DNA from: Muribaculaceae bacterium
GTDB lineage: Bacteria > Bacillota > Clostridia > Lachnospirales > Lachnospiraceae
NCBI GenBank assembly: GCA_023663465.1
Contig: JAMPHJ010000018.1
Coordinates: 1-37,618 of the forward strand
Length of the DNA stretch: 37,618 nt
Direction: 5' to 3'
Made by a program: the position numbers and the translations under genes. How positions within the stretch are numbered: the first letter of the stretch is position 1; every line of letters starts with the position of its first letter. This document shows positions 9,714 through 17,912 of the stretch, piece after piece. The notes below the pieces were generated by a model. The model was not told where the DNA came from. It made no database searches and worked only from the letters and a program-made list of their open reading frames with translations.

Positions 9714-12700
9714 CTAATGTACGTTGGCGTAAAATGCTTCGATTTGCGCCTGTTCCGCACTCAGACCTTTTTCTTCCATCTGCACAATTAATTTCAACAT
9801 ACGCTCATAATCGTGAGGAATAATCTTCTTGAATTTCGGCAGATATTCCCCGAAATTATCCAGAATTTCCTTGCCTTTTACGGAATTGGTATATGCCACA
9901 TGCTCCTTAATCATCTGCTTTAAATCCAAAACGTCATATTTGGAAGTAATCTCATAAGAAGATACCATCTCTTTGTTAATCTTTGTATACAAATCGTTGT
10001 GTTCATCCAGGACATAAGCGATACCGCCGCTCATACCCGCCGCAAAATTCTTGCCGGTCCGTCCAAGTACTACCACGCGCCCGCCGGTCATATATTCGCA
10101 GCCATGCTCCCCGACGCCTTCCACGACCGCTACCGCGCCGGAATTGCGGACGCAGAAACGCTCGCCTGCCACACCGTTGATGAAGGCTTTCCCGGACGTC
10201 GCCCCATAGAGCGCCACGTTTCCGATGATAATGTTTTCGTCCTGTCTGAATTTAGAGCCTTTCGGCGGATAAACAATCAGCTTGCCGCCGGAAAGTCCTT
10301 TGCCAAAATAGTCGTTGGAATCGCCAATCAGCTCCAGCGTCAGTCCTTTCGGAATGAACGCGCCGAAACTCTGACCGCCGGAACCGTTACAGAGAATACG
10401 GTAGGTATCTTCCGGCAAGGCGCTGCCAAAGCGTCTGGTAATCTCGGAACCGAGTATCGTGCCAAAAGTCCTGTCCGTATTGGATACATCCACTTCCAGA
10501 CTCCTCTTGCTTCCTTTTTCCATCGCTCCCGTAAGCTGTTTCAACAACACTTTCTCATCCAGCGTCTTTTCCAGCGCAAAGTCATAGACCTGTTTGGGGT
10601 CAAAAATGACTTTTTCCTTGCTCTTCTCATAAGGATTGGAAAGAATCTGGCTCAAATCTATCTTCCTTAGCTTCTCGGACAAGTTTTCCTTCATTTTCAG
10701 TAAATCCGTCCGTCCGACCAGTTCATCCACGCTGCGGACGCCCAGCGCAGCCATATATTCCCGCAGTTCCTGCGCAATAAATCTCATGAAGTTCTCTACA
10801 TATTCCGGTTTGCCCCTAAACCGTTTGCGAAGCTCCGGGTTCTGCGTCGCCACGCCCACCGGACAGGTATCTAAGTTGCAGACTCTCATCATGACGCAGC
10901 CCATCGTCACAAGCGGCGCCGTTGCAAATCCGAACTCTTCCGCGCCAAGTATCGCCGCAATCGCCACATCTCTGCCGCTCATCAGTTTCCCATCCGTCTC
11001 GATGCGGACTTTGTTGCGCAGCCCGTTCTGGATTAAGGTCTGATGCGTTTCCGCCAGTCCCAGCTCCCACGGAAGTCCCGCGTTGTGGATGGAATTGCGC
11101 GGCGCGGCGCCGGTTCCGCCGTCATAACCGGACACAAGGATGACTTGCGCTCCTGCCTTGGCAACGCCCGCCGCTACCGTACCAACGCCCGCCTCGGAAA
11201 CAAGTTTCACGGAAATACGCGCTCTCGTGTTGGCATTTTTCAAATCGTAAATCAACTGCGCCAAGTCCTCAATCGAGTAAATGTCATGGTGCGGCGGCGG
11301 TGAAATCAAGCTGACGCCCGGTGTGGAATGCCTTGTTTTCGCAATCCAGGGGTAAACTTTTCCGCCTGGAAGATGCCCGCCCTCGCCGGGCTTCGCTCCC
11401 TGCGCCATCTTAATCTGGATTTCCTGTGCACTGTTTAGGTATTCGCTCGTCACGCCGAATCGTCCGCTCGCCACCTGCTTGATGGCGGAACATCTGTTGA
11501 CGCCGTCTTCGCCGGGTCTCAACCTTTCTTCATCCTCGCCGCCTTCCCCGGAATTGGATTTACCGTGCAGACGGTTCATCGCAATCGCCAAGGTCTCATG
11601 TGCCTCTTTGGAAATGGAACCATAGGACATCGCGCCTGTCTTAAATCTTGTGACAATACTGTCAACTGCCTCAACTTCCTCTATTGGCACGGGTTTCTTC
11701 GCATAATTGAAATCCATCAGCCCGCGCAGCGTCTTAATGCTCTCTTCATTATTGACCGCTTTGGTATATTGTTTGAATAATTCGTAATCTCCCCGTTTCG
11801 TTGACTCCTGTAGTAAATGTATCGTTTCCGGGTTGTAAAGATGCTCATCCGCACCGCTTCTCATCTGGTGATGTCCAGCGGTATCCAGCTCCAAATCCGT
11901 GGATAGACCAAGTGGGTCAAAAGCCATAGAGTGCAAGGTGTCCACTTCTTTTTCAATATCCTTCAGCGTAATGCCTCCCACGCGGCATACCGTATTGGTA
12001 AAGTATTTATTGATGACTTCTTTGTCAATGCCGATTGCTTCAAAAATCTTAGAACCCTGATAGGATTGAATCGTGGAAATACCCATTTTAGAAGCAATCT
12101 TCACGATACCATGCAAAATGGCGTCGTTATAATCGTTTACCGCCGCATAATAATCTTTATCCAGCATATGATTCTCAATCAGCTCCTTGATGCTGTCCTG
12201 TGCCAGATAAGGATTGATTGCGGAAGCGCCGAATCCCAACAAAGTTGCAAAATGATGCACTTCCCTGGGTTCCGCCGATTCCAGGATAATCGCTACACTT
12301 GTTCTTTTCTTGGTATTGACCAAATGCTGCTGTAAGGCGGATACCGCAAGCAGGGAAGGAATCGCCACACGGTTTTCATCCACGCCGCGGTCTGAGAGAA
12401 TCAGGATATTGACCCCGCCCCGGAATGCCCGATCTACCTCTACGAACAGCCTGTCAATCGCTTTTTCCAGACTCGTATTTTTATAATAAGTAATCGGAAC
12501 GACTTCTACTTTGAAGCCTCCTGATTTCATATTTTTAATTTTTAACAAATCCGTGCTGGTCAGAATCGGATTGTGTACTTTTAACATATTGCAGTTTTCC
12601 GGTTTTTCTTCCAGCAGATTTCCATCCGTCCCCAGATAAACTGTGGTAGAGGTGACAATTTCCTCCCGTATCGCGTCAATCGGCGGATTCGTTACCTGCG

Positions 12701-14258
12701 CAAACAACTGTTTAAAATAATGAAATAACGGGTGGTGTGCTTTGGACAATACCGGAATCGGCGTATCGACGCCCATCGCCGCAATCGCTTCCGAACCGTT
12801 TTTCGCCATTGGCAGAATGCTGGTTTTCAGCTCTTCATAAGTATAGCCAAACGCTTTCTGCATACGCTGTCTTTCCTCACGGGTAAATTCCTCTACCCGC
12901 TGATTCGGAATCTTTAAATCCTGCAATGCCACAAGATGCGTATCCAGCCATTCCCCGTAAGGTTTTGCCGATGCGTACTGCTCTTTTAATTCATCATCAT
13001 CGATGACCCTGCCCTGCACTGTATCCACGAGAAGCATCTTGCCCGGATGCAGCCTTTCTTTCACCACAATCTTCGTCGCATCAATATCCAGAACGCCTAC
13101 CTCGGAAGAAAGAATCAAGGTATCGTCGTCTGTAATCATATATCTGGAAGGACGTAGACCGTTCCGGTCAAGAACCGCTCCCATGATATCGCCGTCCGAG
13201 AAGAGAATCGAAGCCGGTCCGTCCCAAGGCTCCATCATCGTCGCATAATATTGGTAGAAATCCTTTTTCTTCTGGGACATTGTTTTGTTATTTTCCCAAG
13301 GCTCCGGTATCGTAATCATGACCGCCAGCGGCAGCGGCATACCGCTCATCACAAGAAACTCCAGCGTATTATCTAACATCGCCGAATCGGAACCGGACGC
13401 ACTGATTGCCGGAAGCACTTTATGAAGATGCCCCGCCAGATGCTCTGATTCCATCGTTTCCTCCCGCGCCAGCATCTTATCCGCATTGCCCCGGATGGTA
13501 TTAATTTCCCCATTATGTACCATAAAACGGTTCGGGTGCGCACGCTCCCAGCTCGGATTCGTATTCGTGGAAAAACGGGAATGTACCATCGCGATTGCCG
13601 ATTCATAATCCTTATCCTGCAAATCCGGGAAAAACGTCCGCAGCTGTCCAACCAGAAACATTCCTTTATAAACAATCGTCCTGCTGGATAAAGATACGAC
13701 ATAGGTTACATCTGTAGACTGCTCAAACGTCCTTCGCAAGATGTAGAGCTTTCTGTCAAAGGCAAGCCCTTTTTCAATCCCCGCAGGTTTCTTCACAAAC
13801 GCCTGCATAATACAGGGCATACACTCTACCGCCTTATGTCCAAGTACGCCGGGATTGATGGGCACGGTCCGCCAGCCCAGAAATTCCAGTCCCTCTTTTT
13901 CCGCAATGATTTCAAACATCTTCTTCGCCTGGTTACGCTGCAGCTCATCCTGGGGGAAGAAAAACGTGCCTACGCCGTACTCCCGCTCCCCGCCGATGTT
14001 AATTCCCAGCTCCTTCGTCACCTTCTGCATGAATTTATGCGGAATCTGCGTCAGAATCCCGACGCCGTCGCCTGTCTTTCCTTCTGCGTCTTTCCCGGCT
14101 CTATGCTCCAGATTTTCCACAATCTTCAAGGCATTTTCCACCGTCGTCCGGCTTTTGAGTCCCTTGATATTCACACATGCGCCGATACCACAGTTATCGT
14201 GTTCAAACTCCGCCCTGTACAGCGGCGCTTCCGGCGCCGTTCTCTTTGCATCAAACAT
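9714..14258 (-). CDS. gltB: Glutamate synthase large subunit
   Basis: The enzyme converts glutamine plus 2-oxoglutarate into two glutamates. The start chosen here is the ATG at 14258, because GGAGA sits eight bases ahead of it; the frame stays open 21 codons further to 14321 without such a site. This gives 1514 residues, the normal size. Cys23 in EHDNCGIG is the class II glutaminase nucleophile and implies removal of a 22-residue propeptide. The central and synthase domains follow with the FMN-site blocks (SNSGEGGEDEER, SVKLVSEAGVGTVAAGVAKA, SGYDGGTGAAP). Then come the 3Fe-4S cysteines in CVMMRVCNLDTCPVG and the GXGXG beta-helix (GGQSFGAF, GGRVVVLGRTGKNF) at the C-terminus. A large palindrome sits directly upstream. 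Confidence 0.97.
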   Translation of the reverse strand: MFDAKRTAPEAPLYRAEFEHDNCGIGACVNIKGLKSRTTVENALKIVENLEHRAGKDAEGKTGDGVGILTQIPHKFMQKVTKELGINIGGEREYGVGTFFFPQDELQRNQAKKMFEIIAEKEGLEFLGWRTVPINPGVLGHKAVECMPCIMQAFVKKPAGIEKGLAFDRKLYILRRTFEQSTDVTYVVSLSSRTIVYKGMFLVGQLRTFFPDLQDKDYESAIAMVHSRFSTNTNPSWERAHPNRFMVHNGEINTIRGNADKMLAREETMESEHLAGHLHKVLPAISASGSDSAMLDNTLEFLVMSGMPLPLAVMITIPEPWENNKTMSQKKKDFYQYYATMMEPWDGPASILFSDGDIMGAVLDRNGLRPSRYMITDDDTLILSSEVGVLDIDATKIVVKERLHPGKMLLVDTVQGRVIDDDELKEQYASAKPYGEWLDTHLVALQDLKIPNQRVEEFTREERQRMQKAFGYTYEELKTSILPMAKNGSEAIAAMGVDTPIPVLSKAHHPLFHYFKQLFAQVTNPPIDAIREEIVTSTTVYLGTDGNLLEEKPENCNMLKVHNPILTSTDLLKIKNMKSGGFKVEVVPITYYKNTSLEKAIDRLFVEVDRAFRGGVNILILSDRGVDENRVAIPSLLAVSALQQHLVNTKKRTSVAIILESAEPREVHHFATLLGFGASAINPYLAQDSIKELIENHMLDKDYYAAVNDYNDAILHGIVKIASKMGISTIQSYQGSKIFEAIGIDKEVINKYFTNTVCRVGGITLKDIEKEVDTLHSMAFDPLGLSTDLELDTAGHHQMRSGADEHLYNPETIHLLQESTKRGDYELFKQYTKAVNNEESIKTLRGLMDFNYAKKPVPIEEVEAVDSIVTRFKTGAMSYGSISKEAHETLAIAMNRLHGKSNSGEGGEDEERLRPGEDGVNRCSAIKQVASGRFGVTSEYLNSAQEIQIKMAQGAKPGEGGHLPGGKVYPWIAKTRHSTPGVSLISPPPHHDIYSIEDLAQLIYDLKNANTRARISVKLVSEAGVGTVAAGVAKAGAQVILVSGYDGGTGAAPRNSIHNAGLPWELGLAETHQTLIQNGLRNKVRIETDGKLMSGRDVAIAAILGAEEFGFATAPLVTMGCVMMRVCNLDTCPVGVATQNPELRKRFRGKPEYVENFMRFIAQELREYMAALGVRSVDELVGRTDLLKMKENLSEKLRKIDLSQILSNPYEKSKEKVIFDPKQVYDFALEKTLDEKVLLKQLTGAMEKGSKRSLEVDVSNTDRTFGTILGSEITRRFGSALPEDTYRILCNGSGGQSFGAFIPKGLTLELIGDSNDYFGKGLSGGKLIVYPPKGSKFRQDENIIIGNVALYGATSGKAFINGVAGERFCVRNSGAVAVVEGVGEHGCEYMTGGRVVVLGRTGKNFAAGMSGGIAYVLDEHNDLYTKINKEMVSSYEITSKYDVLDLKQMIKEHVAYTNSVKGKEILDNFGEYLPKFKKIIPHDYERMLKLIVQMEEKGLSAEQAQIEAFYANVH

Positions 14259-14333
14259 GATTCTATCTCCTTCCATTGTTATCACATCGGACGCCGCGCT
14301 TTGTGGGCATCCTAATCCCATCGTACAATTTCC

Positions 14334-14648
14334 TATATGGATTCGGGTGTCAAAAGGCTCTTTCTCAAGTTGTTACTGACAGATTGCACAAAATGTTTCT
14401 GAAGCTGTCTTGTGAAGGAATATGGGATTTTCTTAATATTCCCATCAGTATCCAGCAATTCCGGGACATGGATGTCCCGGAAAGCCCGCACTGAGCCTGG
14501 ATGGCGAATTGCGGGCAGTTGCGTCCGGTTTCCATAACGCTGCCGGAATATTTAGAAAATCCATATGACGGAGCAGACGCAAAGAAACATTTTGTGCAAT
14601 CTGCCGACTACCATTTTAGAAAGCGCCTTTTGACACCCGAATCCTATA
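14334..14648. repeat. Roughly 315-bp imperfect palindrome upstream of gltB
   Basis: The left arm (14334 to about 14454) and right arm (about 14530-14648) are inverted copies. Shared blocks read inward from both ends include GATTCGGGTGTCAAAAGG, AGATTGCACAAAATGTTTCT and ATATGG(G)ATTTTCT(T/A)AATATTCC. The centre carries two further hairpins: CCGGGACA TGGA TGTCCCGG at 14461-14480, and GCCCGCA / TGCGGGC at 14484-14516. Read as RNA this gives a long stem capped by two hairpins. It may be a MITE-like insertion or a structured gltB leader. No protein is supported in it, and 14701-14828 beyond it is AT-rich with nothing recognisable. Confidence 0.75.
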
Positions 14649-14652
14649 TGAC

Positions 14653-14697
14653 AAAAAAGCCGCAAAATCCCCTCCCAAGGAGCGCACCTTTGCGACT
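14653..14697 (-). terminator. Intrinsic terminator on the minus strand
   Basis: GTCGCAAA pairs with TTTGCGGC around an inner GCTCC/GAGGG stem and is followed by TTTTTT. It should end transcription arriving from the membrane protein gene at 14829-15359 and separate it from the gltB leader. Confidence 0.75.
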
Positions 14698-14828
14698 TAA
14701 CTATCCATAACTATACACCTGTTTTCCCTTCTTGTAAATAAAGATTTTTTCTTAAATTGTCAGATAATATGATAATTTGTGTTTTTAACCGGAATTTTCT
14801 GTTTATTTTGTTGTGGGAAGTGAATTTA

Positions 14829-15359
14829 TTACCAATCATAAAACAATACTACTGACACTATGATAACTACAATGATAATTCCCGTAATAATCATCGCAAT
14901 GTTATCACTTTTCACTTTCCTTTGATATTCCTCTAACGCTGCAGCCGTATTAACATATCTGCCCATTTCCCTCAACAGCTTCTTATGATACAGGCATGTG
15001 TATCTGCCGGATAACGTGATGATTTCCAGCTTTGGCTTCGATGCGTTCGCAGGCTCTAATCGAAGGTCTATTTCCTCATAAAAATGTACTTCCATAATCT
15101 GTTCCCAGTTTACGCTCCAGATTAGGTTTTTCCCGACATAATATTGTAATCCTGCGCTGGAAAGCATTGCATACTGCACCGGCAGCAAGATGCCTACCAG
15201 CAAAAATATCCCTGCTATGATAATTGCAGTCGATCCCAACGATACCCCTAACATCCAATCAACATATTTCCATAACAGCGCCGAAACAGGCAGTAAAGCC
15301 ACCAGAATTGATGCCGCTACGATACCCATGTACCGGTTACGGGTGATTTCAATTTTCAT
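14829..15359 (-). CDS. Uncharacterised membrane protein with a PH-like middle domain
   Basis: I do not recognise a named family for this 176-residue protein. It has two hydrophobic segments near the N-terminus (about 12-30 and 36-60), a soluble stretch of about 90 residues, and a single C-terminal membrane segment (about 153-173) ending FYDW. The soluble part (ML-SSAGLQYYVG... WSVNWEQIMEVHFYEE... LEIITLSGRYTCLYHKKLL) has the strand-rich pattern of bacterial PH-like membrane proteins, but that is inference. The start is secure, with GGAGG six bases before the ATG. The next gene upstream (CPBP protease) ends 57 bases away on the same strand, and a strong terminator lies about 130 bases downstream. 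Confidence 0.75.
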   Translation of the reverse strand: MKIEITRNRYMGIVAASILVALLPVSALLWKYVDWMLGVSLGSTAIIIAGIFLLVGILLPVQYAMLSSAGLQYYVGKNLIWSVNWEQIMEVHFYEEIDLRLEPANASKPKLEIITLSGRYTCLYHKKLLREMGRYVNTAAALEEYQRKVKSDNIAMIITGIIIVVIIVSVVLFYDW

Positions 15360-15416
15360 ACTAATCCTCCATGTCAGAGCAGTTCACTGCAATTAAGGCA
15401 TATTTGAGGCTCTGAC

Positions 15417-16253
15417 TCAAATTGCCGATTGTGTCCTATACAGCCTATAAAGCCAAAAACACAACAACACGGCTGCCACCGAAAAAAAAATGCAACAGCG
15501 GGGATTCATGATTTTTTCATAGAGCGCCGGGCTGCCCGTCACTGTATAGACTGTCACATTAGCAGCTCCATGAAATAACAACGCATAGAAAAAATTTCCA
15601 AAGCATTCATAAACAAAGGCAATCAGGCAGCCCATTGCAAAACCATATATCCCCTGCACCAGATTTCCATGATATCCGCCAAAAAGCAATGCTGACAACA
15701 GAATCGCCGCCCAGACAGAACCCAGCTTTTTTATCCTATTATAAACGATGCCGCGAAACACCACTTCTTCCGCAAAAGGCGAAAGTATGCCGTAGAGAAA
15801 AAGCCCCACCGGAAAAATCACGCCGTATTGATTTTGTGCCACCTGTTGATATGTCTGGGAGCTTTCCATCATATGCATCGCGCTAAAAAGGAAATTAATT
15901 GCAAGCGAAGCCGCCGTTGCTAAAAAAATTGTAAAAAAGACGCCCACTATTTTTTCTGCTCTTTCTATTCCTTCTTTCCGCTGCAAAACTTCCCGCTTAA
16001 AAGCTGGAAGCAACGGTATGATTCCAATAAACATCGCTGCGCCGTTTAACAGAGCGTTTACCGTCGATTCAAGCTCCGCCGGCAAACTTGCTTCCCCAGA
16101 ATTGTTTTGTGGCAGCGTCATATTGACTATTACAGTCAATATCAGAAGGGATAAAAAGGACACTACACTATAAATAACGATTGGTATTAATATATCGACC
16201 CATTTTGAGACTTGGTTTTTATAGAAATTCTCATACTGCTTCTCTTTCGCCAT
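15417..16253 (-). CDS. CPBP-family intramembrane glutamic protease
   Basis: This is a 278-residue polytopic membrane protein of the CAAX protease and bacteriocin-processing family (Abi/Rce1 type). The conserved motif 1 with the paired catalytic glutamates and arginine is AEEVVFRG (about residues 165-172). Motif 2 is GGYHGNLVQGIYGF (about 196-209), and motif 3 is FHGAANV (about 233-239). About seven or eight hydrophobic segments are visible. Family members process prenylated proteins in eukaryotes, and in bacteria are tied to bacteriocin self-immunity or signalling; the substrate here is unknown. Nine bases separate it from the HAD gene upstream, so the two are co-transcribed. No bacteriocin precursor is visible nearby. 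Confidence 0.9.
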   Translation of the reverse strand: MAKEKQYENFYKNQVSKWVDILIPIVIYSVVSFLSLLILTVIVNMTLPQNNSGEASLPAELESTVNALLNGAAMFIGIIPLLPAFKREVLQRKEGIERAEKIVGVFFTIFLATAASLAINFLFSAMHMMESSQTYQQVAQNQYGVIFPVGLFLYGILSPFAEEVVFRGIVYNRIKKLGSVWAAILLSALLFGGYHGNLVQGIYGFAMGCLIAFVYECFGNFFYALLFHGAANVTVYTVTGSPALYEKIMNPRCCIFFSVAAVLLCFWLYRLYRTQSAI

Positions 16254-16262
16254 TTCCCTATT

Positions 16263-16970
16263 TCACTTTCCATTCTTTCCCAGTAAGAAATCCTTTAACT
16301 TTCCTACCGAATCCACAATATAATCCGCTCCCGCCTCTTCTAACTCTCCCGGCGGCGCATAACCGAAAGAAACGCCTATGCTTGCTAAATGAAACATTTG
16401 AGCACCCTGGATATCAAACTTCCTGTCACCTATCATGACAACCTGGCTATATTTATTGCCGGTTTCTTCCTTATCTTCTGTTTCTTCTTTAAATAACTGC
16501 CGTAATGCCTCCTGTATCACTTCTTCCTTCTTCGTGCGGGTTCCATCCAGTTCGCTCCCTACAATCACGTCAAAATATTCTTTGATTTCAAAATGTTGTA
16601 ATATTTCCAACACATATACTGACGCTTTGCTGGACGCAACCGCCAGCTTTTTCCCCGCTGCCTTTAATTCCCCCAGCATGTCCTTTATTCCCGGATAGAT
16701 TTCATTCTCATAGAGACCAACCGTCCCGAAACGCTCTCTATAGAATTTAATTGCATCAGTTATTTTATTCTCATCAAAACCATAAAACTCACGGAAGCTG
16801 AAAGCAAGCGGCGGTCCGATAAAAAGTTCCAGCTTATCCAAGTCTGGCTCCTCTATTCCGAGTCTATGCAGACTGTACTGTACGCATTTCGTTATGCCCT
16901 CCTTCGGGTCTGTCAGCGTACCGTCTAAATCGAAAAGCAGATATTGAAATTGATTGGGGGTAGGATTCAT
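16263..16970 (-). CDS. HAD-superfamily hydrolase (phosphoglycolate phosphatase-like)
   Basis: This 235-residue soluble phosphatase belongs to HAD subfamily I with an alpha-helical cap. Motif I is LLFDLDGTLTDP (about 11-22) with the nucleophile and acid/base aspartates. Motif II is the threonine/serine in VASSKAS (about 115-121), and motif III/IV is VVMIGDRKFDIQGA (about 185-198). The overall layout resembles Gph/PgmB-type enzymes, some of which clean up phosphoglycolate or hydrolyse 5'-nucleotides, so the substrate cannot be named. It lies nine bases upstream of the CPBP protease on the same strand and downstream of the antitoxin/toxin remnant. Its ribosome binding site AGGAAAGG is somewhat far from the ATG. 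Confidence 0.88.
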   Translation of the reverse strand: MNPTPNQFQYLLFDLDGTLTDPKEGITKCVQYSLHRLGIEEPDLDKLELFIGPPLAFSFREFYGFDENKITDAIKFYRERFGTVGLYENEIYPGIKDMLGELKAAGKKLAVASSKASVYVLEILQHFEIKEYFDVIVGSELDGTRTKKEEVIQEALRQLFKEETEDKEETGNKYSQVVMIGDRKFDIQGAQMFHLASIGVSFGYAPPGELEEAGADYIVDSVGKLKDFLLGKNGK

Positions 16971-16994
16971 GATTGTTTGTACCTTTCCTGCTAG

Positions 16995-17265
16995 TCATTC
17001 TTTCCAATAGTCTATCGTTTCCTGTGGAGTGGTTATAATGCCAAATAATTTTCGCATAAAATCTTCTTTTTCATGAAACATTTCCAAGACAAGTATAGTA
17101 TCTTCATCCTTCATACGGTAAAAGAAATAATTCCAATTTTCTGATTTCTTTCATCATATTGTGTATAATCTTCTCTGCGTTATTTTTTCCATAACTTTGA
17201 GTCAAATCACCGCGTAACTCCTTCAGCTTTTTCTTAACAATCTGTGAATATTCCAATTTAACCAA
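16995..17265 (-). pseudogene. Degenerate RelE/ParE-type toxin
   Basis: A TTG start at 17263-17265, four bases after the antitoxin stop, opens a frame reading LVKLEYSQIVKKKLKELRGDL and ending in a stop after LFLLPYEG. The remaining family signature (NYFFYRMKDEDTILVLEMFH ... IIDYWKE-like end, stop at 16995-16997) is in another frame of the same strand. The two halves together are shorter than a normal toxin of about 100-110 residues, and the segment that usually joins them appears missing. The gene is therefore inferred to have suffered an internal deletion plus frameshift. Order (antitoxin, then toxin, nearly overlapping) is typical of type II modules. Confidence 0.7.
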
Positions 17266-17269
17266 TCCG

Positions 17270-17524
17270 CTATACCCCCAACTCTTTTTCTAATTCATCC
17301 GCAGATATAGTCCCCTCCGTAATTACAGAATTTTCAGCCTCCTGCAACTTTAATAACAACTGATTTAATGCTTTCTGCTTATCCAATTCATCCAATTCCT
17401 GCATATCAATAATAGCACATGAACCATGCCCGTTACGAGTAAGATAAACCCTGTTACCATAGGATACTTCGTTCACAACCGCCGTATAATTTCTTAAATC
17501 TGATATTGGCTTTATATTCGGCAT
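17270..17524 (-). CDS. Type II antitoxin, Phd/YefM (prevent-host-death) family
   Basis: This is a small 84-residue DNA-binding antitoxin. The N-terminal block MPNIKPISDLRNYTAVVNEV followed by RVYLTRNGHGSCAIIDMQELDEL is the classic Phd/YefM fold that pairs with RelE/ParE-family toxins. The C-terminal half (KALNQLLLKLQEAENS...) would wrap the toxin. The frame is open far upstream, but the ATG at 17524 is preceded by GGAGGG at the right spacing and begins exactly where the family begins. Its partner toxin gene just downstream is broken, so the antitoxin now probably acts alone, perhaps as a repressor of its own promoter. Confidence 0.85.
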   Translation of the reverse strand: MPNIKPISDLRNYTAVVNEVSYGNRVYLTRNGHGSCAIIDMQELDELDKQKALNQLLLKLQEAENSVITEGTISADELEKELGV

Positions 17525-17672
17525 CTCAATCCCTCCAATCTTTTTCTTCGATAATTCTATTATAATTACTATTGTGTGCAATTTGCAATAAAATTCACAC
17601 GGAAATTTACAGCAAGTCAATATTGGACTATTTTGACCAAGATAAAATAGAATCTTCCCCACAAAATTCCAA

Positions 17673-17701
17673 TTGACAACTCCCCACAAACACTCTATAG
17701 T
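17673..17701 (+). promoter_or_regulatory. Sigma-A promoter of the TPP riboswitch-thiT unit
   Basis: TTGACA at 17673-17678 and TATAGT at 17696-17701 are separated by exactly 17 bases, and the riboswitch begins about 22 bases further on. Confidence 0.75.
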
Positions 17702-17722
17702 AATACCATACTATTATATTCG

Positions 17723-17820
17723 CTAGGGGAGCACATCGCTGAGATTGGAATTAAAGAGATGGAATCTGACAATTCCTAACCCTCACTACCTGACCCGGAT
17801 AATACCGGCGTAGGGAAGCA
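17723..17820 (+). promoter_or_regulatory. TPP riboswitch (THI element)
   Basis: The conserved THI-box blocks appear in order: AGGGGAGC, GCTGAGA, the ACCTGACCCGGATAATACC pyrophosphate-sensing part and GGCGTAGGGA. A variable P3 arm (about 17745-17775) lies between the two halves. It precedes thiT on the same strand, so thiamine pyrophosphate should lower production of the thiamine transporter. Confidence 0.95.
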
Positions 17821-17882
17821 CAAGACTGCATATAAATACCACATGTGTATCATGTGTTATTTTATATGGGTAAGATGTTGTC

Positions 17883-17905
17883 CCTCCTCGCGCACACGAA
17901 GGAGG
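17883..17905 (+). promoter_or_regulatory. Shine-Dalgarno sequestering hairpin of thiT
   Basis: CCTCCTCG (17883-17890) can pair with CGAAGGAGG (17897-17905), burying the AAGGAGG ribosome binding site seven bases before the ATG. This suggests that the riboswitch acts at translation initiation. A weaker hairpin (ACATG/CATGT near 17842-17858, then TTATTTTAT) could instead act as a terminator. Confidence 0.55.
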
Positions 17906-17912
17906 TCTTTTT

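Noticed and set aside
9714-14321. Longer gltB start at 14321
   Set aside because: The ATG at 14258 has GGAGA at the right spacing and gives the normal short propeptide before the catalytic Cys; the upstream ATG has no ribosome binding site.
14348-14635. TTGACA boxes in both arms of the gltB palindrome as outward promoters
   Set aside because: No matching -10 box lies 16-18 bases downstream in either direction; the boxes are just part of the inverted repeat.
14501-14710. Small plus-strand open frame in the gltB palindrome
   Set aside because: No ribosome binding site, and the frame is explained by the palindrome and the terminator stem.
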